Of a stretch of 62,187 bases of DNA, positions 56,757-62,187 are shown piece after piece. Both the position numbers and the translations under genes were made by a program. The notes under the pieces were generated by a model, which was given only the letters and a program-made list of their open reading frames with translations, was not told the origin of the DNA and did no database searches. How positions within the stretch are numbered: the first letter of the stretch is position 1; every line of letters begins with the position of its first letter. This stretch comes from Lentzea indica. GTDB lineage: Bacteria > Actinomycetota > Actinomycetes > Mycobacteriales > Pseudonocardiaceae. The stretch is taken from contig NZ_VSRL01000025.1 of the NCBI RefSeq assembly GCF_012184385.1, positions 1-62,187 on the forward strand, written 5' to 3'.

Positions 56757-56770
56757 TGTTAGCGCTAACA
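56757..56770 (+). promoter_or_regulatory. LacI-type operator, proximal copy
   Basis: TGTTAGCGCTAACA is a perfect 14-bp palindrome, with the central CG typical of LacI-family operators for glycosidase genes in actinomycetes. It lies 104 bp upstream of the GH62 start. The 295 bp from 56579 to 56873 otherwise contain only this regulatory region, which is A/T-rich for this genome. Confidence 0.65.
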
Positions 56771-56873
56771 CGCTGCTTGCCGGGCCGTTGTCCCGTGCGC
56801 GGGTGTCGTCGGAAGTCCGCGCCGATGCGCCCGCCTCATGCCGGTGGTCCCAAATGATGAAAGGAAAAATGCT

Positions 56874-58355
56874 ATGTCGATTGGGTTTGCGCGCACCGCG
56901 AGGTGGCGTCGTCGGTGGCGGTCGGGGTTGGCCGCTGCGGCAGTCGCTACGGCCGTGGGCGGGCTGCTCACGGTGGCCCCCACGTCGGTGTCGGCCGCCA
57001 CGGTGGACAGCAGCGCCTGGTACGTACTGGTGAACCGCAACAGCGGCAAGGCCCTCGACATCAACGGCGCATCGACCGCCGACGGCGGCAACCTCGTCCA
57101 GTGGACCCGCACCAACGCCAACAACCAGCAATTCCAGTTCGTGGACTCCGGCGGCGGCTACTACCGGCTGCGCGCGCGGCACTCCGGCAAGGTGCTCGAC
57201 GTCTTCAACTGGTCGACAGCGGACGGTGCCGCGGTCGTGCAGTGGGCCGACGGCAACGGCGCCAACCAGCAGTTCCGGCTGGCCGACTCCGACAGCGGCT
57301 ACGTCCGGCTGGTCAACCGCAACAGCGGCAAGGCGGTCGAGGTGCAGGGCTTCTCGAGCGCCGACGGCGCCGGCGTGGTGCAGTGGAGCGACTTGAACGG
57401 CAGCAACCAGCAGTGGCAGCTCGTCCGGGTTGACGGGGGCAGCGGCGCATGCGCGCTGCCGTCGACGTACCGCTGGTCATCGACCGGCCCGCTGGCCAAC
57501 CCGAAGCCGGGATGGGTGTCGCTCAAGGACTTCAGCGCCGTCGTCCACAACGGGCGGAACCTGGTCTACGGCACCTCTCACGACACCGGGGAGAGTTGGG
57601 GAGGGATGAGCTTCAGCCCCTTCACGAACTGGTCCGACATGGCCAGCGCCACCCAGCACACGTTGCCCTTCAGTGCCGTCGCGCCGACGCTGTTCTACTT
57701 CGCCCCGAAGAACATCTGGGTGATCGCCTACCAGTGGGGCTGGCCGGACACCTTCTCCTACCGCACCTCGAGCGACCCCACCAACCCCAACAGCTGGTCC
57801 GCGCAGCAGCAGCTGTTCACGGGCACCCTCCCCGTCGGGGCTCCCATCGACCAGACTCTCATCGCCGACGACAGGAACATGTACATGTTCTTCGCCGACG
57901 ACCTCGGCAACATCTACCGCGCCAGCATGCCACTCGGGAACTTCCCAGGCAGCTTTGGCTCGAGCTACACGAGGATCATGAGCGACACGGCGGAAAACCT
58001 GTTCGAGGCGGTCGAGGTCTACAAGGTCAAGGACCAGAACCAGTACCTCATGATCGTCGAGGCGCAGGGGTCGAACGGGCGCTTCTTCCGCTCCTTCACC
58101 GCCACCAGCCTGGACGGCTCGTGGACGCCGCAGGCCGCCACCCAGAGCAATCCCTTCGCCGGCAAGGCCAACAGTGGCGCCACCTGGACCAACGACATCA
58201 GCCACGGTGATCTGATCCGCACCAATCCCGATCAGACCAAGACCGTCGACCCTTGCAACATGCAGTTGCTCTACCAGGGACGCAACCCCAACTCCGACGG
58301 CATGGAGTACGGCAAACTGCCTTACCGGCCAGGCGTGCTGACACTGCAACGCTAG
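56874..58355 (+). CDS. Secreted alpha-L-arabinofuranosidase, GH62 with CBM13
   Basis: A 493-residue extracellular enzyme removing arabinose side chains from xylan. ATG 56874 ([15 protein letters not shown]) follows AAAGGA; a twin-arginine-like or basic N-region, hydrophobic core and VSAATVD give a signal peptide cut near residue 41. A ricin-type CBM13 has three QxW-type repeats (NNQQFQF, NQQFRL, NQQWQL; residues about 45-175). GH62 follows: [20 protein letters not shown] (catalytic Asp), [40 protein letters not shown] (catalytic Glu), ending at [12 protein letters not shown]. Controlled by the two upstream LacI-type sites, presumably induced by arabinoxylan products. Confidence 0.92.
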   Translation: MSIGFARTARWRRRWRSGLAAAAVATAVGGLLTVAPTSVSAATVDSSAWYVLVNRNSGKALDINGASTADGGNLVQWTRTNANNQQFQFVDSGGGYYRLRARHSGKVLDVFNWSTADGAAVVQWADGNGANQQFRLADSDSGYVRLVNRNSGKAVEVQGFSSADGAGVVQWSDLNGSNQQWQLVRVDGGSGACALPSTYRWSSTGPLANPKPGWVSLKDFSAVVHNGRNLVYGTSHDTGESWGGMSFSPFTNWSDMASATQHTLPFSAVAPTLFYFAPKNIWVIAYQWGWPDTFSYRTSSDPTNPNSWSAQQQLFTGTLPVGAPIDQTLIADDRNMYMFFADDLGNIYRASMPLGNFPGSFGSSYTRIMSDTAENLFEAVEVYKVKDQNQYLMIVEAQGSNGRFFRSFTATSLDGSWTPQAATQSNPFAGKANSGATWTNDISHGDLIRTNPDQTKTVDPCNMQLLYQGRNPNSDGMEYGKLPYRPGVLTLQR

Positions 58356-58447
58356 CCAGTGGCGTGACGGCGGGCTCGGTGCAAGGCCGAGCCCGCCCGC
58401 GCCCAGTGATCACCTCGGACGCCGGCGACGACTCGACAGCGCAGAAT

Positions 58448-58996
58448 GTGACCGTGACGATCACGCTGTCCGTGCCGAAGACCGAGTCGGCAGTCGCCTT
58501 GCGGCTGCGCCCGTGGCGGTTGGACGACCTACCGGCACTGCTCACGACGCATCGCGACCCGGTCCTGCGCCGCTGGCTGGCCACGTCGCTGACCGACGAG
58601 ACCGATGCCCGGCAGTGGCTGGACGCACAGGCAGCCGGCTGGGCCTCCGCAACACGGTTCAGTTTCGCCGTGGTGGCCGATGAAGAGGACAACGCGCCCA
58701 TCGGTCACGTGGTGGTGAAGGTCGGGACCGCAGGCGTGGCAGAGGTCGGCTACTGGACGGCGCCCGCCGTCCGGGGTCAAGGCATCGCCTCCCGTGCCCT
58801 GGACACCGTGTCGCGATGGGCGCTGGGCACGCAGAACCTGGTCCACCTGACCCGCCTGGACTTGTTGCATGCCAAGGACAACCGAGCCTCCTGCCGTGTG
58901 GCGGAGAAGTGCGGCTACCTCCTGCACGACCTGCTACCGGCCGCACCGTCCGCCTTCCCGGACAGCGGACACCGGCATGTGCGCACGCCGTCATGA
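58448..58996 (+). CDS. GNAT-family N-acetyltransferase
   Basis: A 182-residue RimJ/RimL-like acetyltransferase: LRLRPWRLDDLPALLTTHRD at the N-terminus, IGHVVVKVGTAGVAEVGYWT, the acetyl-CoA loop APAVRGQGIASRALDTVSRW, and LDLLHAKDNRASCRVAEKCG. GTG 58448; an ATG 2 bases earlier is out of frame. Substrate unknown. It is 92 bp after the GH62 gene and not obviously linked to it. Confidence 0.82.
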   Translation: MTVTITLSVPKTESAVALRLRPWRLDDLPALLTTHRDPVLRRWLATSLTDETDARQWLDAQAAGWASATRFSFAVVADEEDNAPIGHVVVKVGTAGVAEVGYWTAPAVRGQGIASRALDTVSRWALGTQNLVHLTRLDLLHAKDNRASCRVAEKCGYLLHDLLPAAPSAFPDSGHRHVRTPS

Positions 58997-59095
58997 AGCT
59001 GACGTGCCGCGACAGAGCCCACGGCACCGCTGGGGTTATGGGTCGATGCGAAAGGTCAACGGCGCTCGGTGTTCCGGCTCCGGCATACTCGCGGG

Positions 59096-59674
59096 ATGCC
59101 GGAGGATCTCTCGCTCACCGACCATCAACGGGACCTGCGGGCAAAGTTTCTGGCCGCGCCGACGGTGCCGGCGCCCCAGCCGTGGCGTCCGGCTGACTGC
59201 CACGTGGTCGCTGTCGGCGGGCTGCTCGGTGTTGGATTCGCCACTGATCCCGACAGCGGCCGCGACCTGTTGTTGGTGGCGTCCACACGCGGGCTCGGGT
59301 TGTTCGACACCGTCACCGGTGAGCGCCTGGCCCGCGACAGCGAGCCTGATTCGGGTTGGCCGGACGACAACGACTTGACGTGCCAGGGAATCGGGCCGAT
59401 CGCGCAGCATCGCGTGCCGATGGCCGGGCTGGCCGGCGGCGGTCTGCACACCGGCACCACGGGTTGGTCGGTGGACGTCGCCAGCCCGGACTGGCCGCAC
59501 GAGCGGGTGCTGTTGTCCACCGGGAGTCCGTACACCGGTGGGGCGCACGGCGAGACCTGGTGGCACATCTTCCATTCGCGCTACTCCGAACTGCGTGCGG
59601 CCGGGTTCTCCCCATCCGGGGCGACGCTGGTGGTGGCGACCAGCAGCGACATCAACCTGTGGACCAGGGCCTGA
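59096..59674 (+). CDS. Hypothetical protein with possible beta-propeller-like repeats
   Basis: A 192-residue soluble protein from ATG 59096 (MPEDLSLTDHQRDLRAKFLA). Strand-rich segments such as LLGVGFATDPDSGRDLLLVA, GLGLFDTVTGERLARD and AAGFSPSGATLVVATSSDIN with LWTRA resemble WD40-like or quinoprotein-like blades, but too few are present for a closed propeller. Could be truncated at its N-terminus; the frame is open to 59069. Function unknown. No tight linkage to its neighbours. Confidence 0.6.
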   Translation: MPEDLSLTDHQRDLRAKFLAAPTVPAPQPWRPADCHVVAVGGLLGVGFATDPDSGRDLLLVASTRGLGLFDTVTGERLARDSEPDSGWPDDNDLTCQGIGPIAQHRVPMAGLAGGGLHTGTTGWSVDVASPDWPHERVLLSTGSPYTGGAHGETWWHIFHSRYSELRAAGFSPSGATLVVATSSDINLWTRA

Positions 59675-59769
59675 CCCCAGACCGGAGCAGTGGCGTTGAC
59701 ATTTGTCATCACCACCTGGTGACTCCGCCTCACTACTGGCGACCACCTCACCCGGTCAGGCTGAGCACC

Positions 59770-60660
59770 ATGGAAACGGTGCTCGAAGTACGCGGGGCGC
59801 GGCACAACTACGGCGCCACGCCGGCCCTGGCCGGCGTCGATCTCGATGTCGGTGCCGGGGAGTGTGTGGCGTTGCTCGGGCCGAACGGCGCGGGCAAGAC
59901 GACGCTGGTGAACCTGGTGGTCGGGCTGTTGCCCGCGAAGGAGGGCCGGGTTCGCGTCTGCGGCGGTGACCCGCGCCTCGCGTCAACTCGCCGGCGGCTC
60001 GGTGTGGTTCAGCAGTCCCTCGGTTTCCCGAACACGCTGAAGGTGGTCGAGCTGGTCACCGGCGCCGCGGTGCGTGCGGGGATGCCGAGGTCGGCCGCCG
60101 GGCCGGTCATGGCCGAGCTGGACCTGACCGACTTGGCCGGGCGGCGAGCGGCGAAGCTCTCGGGTGGCCAGAGACAACGGCTGCAGCTCGCCATGGCGCT
60201 GGTCGCCGATCCGAGGTTGCTGGTGCTGGACGAGCCGACGGCGGGTCTGGACGTGCCTGCCCGCAAGAGGTTCTGGCAGCTGCTGGTGGAACGCCGGGCG
60301 CGGGGAACCGGCGTGCTGGTCACCACGCACCTCATCGAGGAGTCCTCGGCCGTCGCCGATCGCGTGGTGGTGCTCAACCACGGTCGCGTGCTCGCCAGCG
60401 GGACGCCGGACGAACTGGTGGCTCGGTTGCCGGACCGCACGGTGATCGCGCGGACGGCGCTGGGCAGGGACCGGCTCGCGGTGTTGCCGGGTGTGGTGTC
60501 GGTGCGCAACGACGGCGAGCACGTTCATCTGGGCACTCGTACGCCGGAGGCGTTGTTGCGGGTGTTGCTCGCGGAGGACCCCGGTCTGAGCGATCTGCGG
60601 GTCGAGGGCGCCGGGCTGGAAGAGGCAGTGGCGGGTTTGATCGAGAGAGGTGCGGCATGA
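59770..60660 (+). CDS. ABC transporter ATP-binding protein
   Basis: A 296-residue ABC-2-type exporter ATPase: Walker A LLGPNGAGKTTLVNLVVGLL, Q-loop GVVQQSLGFP, signature KLSGGQRQRLQLAMALVADP, Walker B LLVLDEPTAGLDVPARKRFW, and H-loop VTTHLIEESSAVADR. Typical of drug or lipid exporters. ATG 59770 and its stop overlap the permease start (ATGA), so the three genes ATPase, permease and sensor kinase are translationally chained. Regulated probably by the kinase and a response regulator beyond the window. Confidence 0.92.
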   Translation: METVLEVRGARHNYGATPALAGVDLDVGAGECVALLGPNGAGKTTLVNLVVGLLPAKEGRVRVCGGDPRLASTRRRLGVVQQSLGFPNTLKVVELVTGAAVRAGMPRSAAGPVMAELDLTDLAGRRAAKLSGGQRQRLQLAMALVADPRLLVLDEPTAGLDVPARKRFWQLLVERRARGTGVLVTTHLIEESSAVADRVVVLNHGRVLASGTPDELVARLPDRTVIARTALGRDRLAVLPGVVSVRNDGEHVHLGTRTPEALLRVLLAEDPGLSDLRVEGAGLEEAVAGLIERGAA

Positions 60661-61394
60661 ATGCGAAGGTCTTCGGTGTCGAGCTCACGGACGAGCTGAG
60701 GGGTATCGTCCGCGAGCCCACCGCGCTGTTCTTCTCCATCGTGATGCCGGTGGCGTTCTTCGCGCTTTTCGTGTCCCTGTTCGGAAAGTTCAGCAGCGGA
60801 GGGTTGTCGGCGGGCACCACGATGGTCGCCACGTTCGGCGCGTTCGGCGTGGTGTCGGTCGTGCTGATGAATCCCGGCATCGGCGTCGCGGCCGATCGGG
60901 AACGTGGCTGGCTGCGGGCGAAACAGGTGTCCGCGGTGCCGATCGGCGTGACGCTCGCGGCGAAGGTGATCGCCGCGCTGCCTTACGCGGCGGGTGTGCT
61001 GCTCGCGATGACGGCGACCGCGGCGGCCACCGGTGCGCTGGACGCGCCGGTGCCCGCGCTCCTGCGGATTCTCGCCGTGCTGATGGTGGGCGCGTTGCCG
61101 TTCGCGTTGCTGAGCCTGGCGATCGGGTTCCAGACCGGGGCGGGCGCCGCTACCGCTGTGCTCAACGCGATCCTCATCCCATCGGCCGTCCTTTCCGGAC
61201 TCTGGATGCCGCTCGAGATCATGCCCGCGTTCTTCGGTGACGTCGCACCGTTCTTGCCCACCTACCACCTGGCCCAGCTGGCGCTCGCCCAGCTGACCGG
61301 TGCTCCCGTGCTCACGCACGTGCTCGTGCTGCTCGGCACGACGATCGTGGCCGCGGCGCTGGCCGCGGTGTCGTATCGTCATGCTCGGTCATGA
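60657..61394 (+). CDS. ABC-2 type transporter permease
   Basis: A 245-residue permease with about six membrane helices: TALFFSIVMPVAFFALFVSL, TTMVATFGAFGVVSVVLMNP, GVAADRERGWLRAKQVSAVP (cytoplasmic loop typical of ABC-2 permeases), ALPFALLSLAIGFQTGAGAA and ILIPSAVLSGLWMPLEIMPA. ATG 60657 overlaps the ATPase stop and its own stop overlaps the kinase start. Paired with the ATPase it forms a homodimeric half-size exporter. Confidence 0.9.
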   Translation: MNAKVFGVELTDELRGIVREPTALFFSIVMPVAFFALFVSLFGKFSSGGLSAGTTMVATFGAFGVVSVVLMNPGIGVAADRERGWLRAKQVSAVPIGVTLAAKVIAALPYAAGVLLAMTATAAATGALDAPVPALLRILAVLMVGALPFALLSLAIGFQTGAGAATAVLNAILIPSAVLSGLWMPLEIMPAFFGDVAPFLPTYHLAQLALAQLTGAPVLTHVLVLLGTTIVAAALAAVSYRHARS

Positions 61395-62187
61395 AAAAAG
61401 TCGCAGGGATCTCGCGCTGGTTCCACCTGCTCTATCTCGGGAACCTGTTGTGGGCACCGGTGTTCGACCCGGCCGCGGGCTGGGTGGACTGGGTGCTCGT
61501 GGGCGGCGTGGTCGCGGCCTTCGTCCCGATGTACGTGCTGGCGTGGCAGCGGCCGTCGCTGGTCCGCTGGCGTTGCACGGTGCCGACGGTGGTGCTCGGC
61601 GCGCTCGTGACACCGTTCAACACCGGCGCCGCGGTGCTCTTCGTCTACGCGGCGGCGTTCGCGGGTCTCTCGGAGTCCCGGCGTCTGGCGATGCGGTGGT
61701 TCGTCGGCCTGTCCGCGCTGATCTGCCTGTTCTCCGTGGTGTCGGTGGTCGAGATGCCTTACCGGCTGTGGGGGTTGCTCCCGTCGTTGATCTTCCTGTG
61801 GCTGATCGGCATCCTGCAGGTCGAGTGGGCCGAACGGGAACGCGAGGCCGGCGAGCTGCGCATCCGCAACGTGCGCATCGAACATCTCGCCACCCTCGCG
61901 GAACGTGAGCGCATCGCCCGCGACCTCCACGATCTGCTCGGCCACACGCTGACCGCGATCATCGTCCGCGCCCAGCTGGTCGCCGCGGATCCCGCACGGG
62001 TGCAAGAGGAAGCGGCGGAGATCGAGCGCACCGCCCGCGCGGCGCTGGGCGAGATCCGCGACGCCGTCACCGGCTGGCGCAGCGCGAGCCTCGAGACCGA
62101 GCGTGGAGGCGGCGCGCGCCGCGTTGACGAGCCTCGGCGCGAGGTCGTGGTGCGGCGGGATCCGGACCTCGTGACGTCGGCTCGACC
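61391..62187 (+). CDS. Sensor histidine kinase, NarL/DesK type (partial, two compensating indels)
   Basis: Membrane sensor of a two-component system, 3' end outside the window. ATG 61391 overlaps the permease stop (ATGA). Five or six N-terminal helices (for example WVDWVLVGGVVAAFVPMYVL, GLSALICLFSVVSVVEMPYR) and a HisKA_3 dimerisation domain with ERERIARDLHDLLGHTLTAI, whose His is the phosphorylation site (about residue 180). From 62103 an extra base and near 62142 a missing base make the frame read RGGGARR between two normal stretches. The neighbouring ABC exporter is its likely target. Confidence 0.88.
   Translation, partial: MKKVAGISRWFHLLYLGNLLWAPVFDPAAGWVDWVLVGGVVAAFVPMYVLAWQRPSLVRWRCTVPTVVLGALVTPFNTGAAVLFVYAAAFAGLSESRRLAMRWFVGLSALICLFSVVSVVEMPYRLWGLLPSLIFLWLIGILQVEWAEREREAGELRIRNVRIEHLATLAERERIARDLHDLLGHTLTAIIVRAQLVAADPARVQEEAAEIERTARAALGEIRDAVTGWRSASLETERGGGARRVDEPRREVVVRRDPDLVTSAR

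Overview
The window is high-GC actinomycete DNA. Single-domain clues (SARP/NB-ARC/TPR regulator, GAF-ANTAR and STAS signalling proteins, DUF5994, frequent GTG/TTG starts, GTGA/ATGA gene overlaps, modular NRPS/PKS genes) fit a filamentous actinomycete, most likely Pseudonocardiaceae (Lentzea/Saccharothrix/Amycolatopsis-like); the family is an inference. No rRNA, tRNA, CRISPR array, insertion sequence or origin was recognised.

Layout. 1-2.3 kb: end of a PLP enzyme gene, a NUDIX hydrolase and two small membrane/secreted proteins. 2.3-5.4 kb: a SARP-type regulator. 5.5-10 kb: two divergent IucA/IucC-type siderophore synthetases and two metabolic genes. 10.3-30.4 kb: the centrepiece, an apparently single plus-strand NRPS-PKS operon ending at a strong hairpin (30374-30396). 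It encodes A-PCP, C-A-PCP-C, a free carrier protein, a KS-ACP-reductase lacking an AT domain, a complete hydroxymalonyl-ACP set (FkbK-, FkbJ-, FkbI-, FkbH-like) without O-methyltransferase, an unusual KAS III-like protein, a stand-alone adenylation domain, an MFS exporter, a luciferase-like monooxygenase with a flavin reductase, and two paralogous HPr-kinase-like P-loop proteins. Two pairs of 11-bp-spaced heptamers upstream of the first gene look like SARP operators, and the monooxygenase gene carries a TTA codon.

30.6-36 kb: a TIR-domain membrane protein facing a kinase/PP2C/vWA/zinc-ribbon operon, which resembles TerY-P-type triads proposed for stress or conflict signalling. 36-46.5 kb: a regulatory island with two STAS proteins, three GAF (two clearly ANTAR, one more ANTAR-like) regulators plus one GAF-only protein, a sigma-region-4 protein, two desaturases and an AI-2E-type transporter. 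47-52 kb: an arsenic locus (ArsR-ArsN fusion, flavoproteins, MFS exporter, ArsC remnant, second ArsR). 52-62 kb: an assortment (MmyB-type regulator, oxidoreductase, DUF4241 protein, secreted GH62 arabinofuranosidase under likely LacI-type control, ABC exporter with sensor kinase running off the end).

A strong caution: about sixteen genes or gene positions show single-base frame breaks, mostly loss of one G or C within a short G/C run, in unrelated genes whose reading frames are otherwise well preserved. I read these as probable sequencing errors, so broken genes are annotated as one CDS across the break with its position stated.
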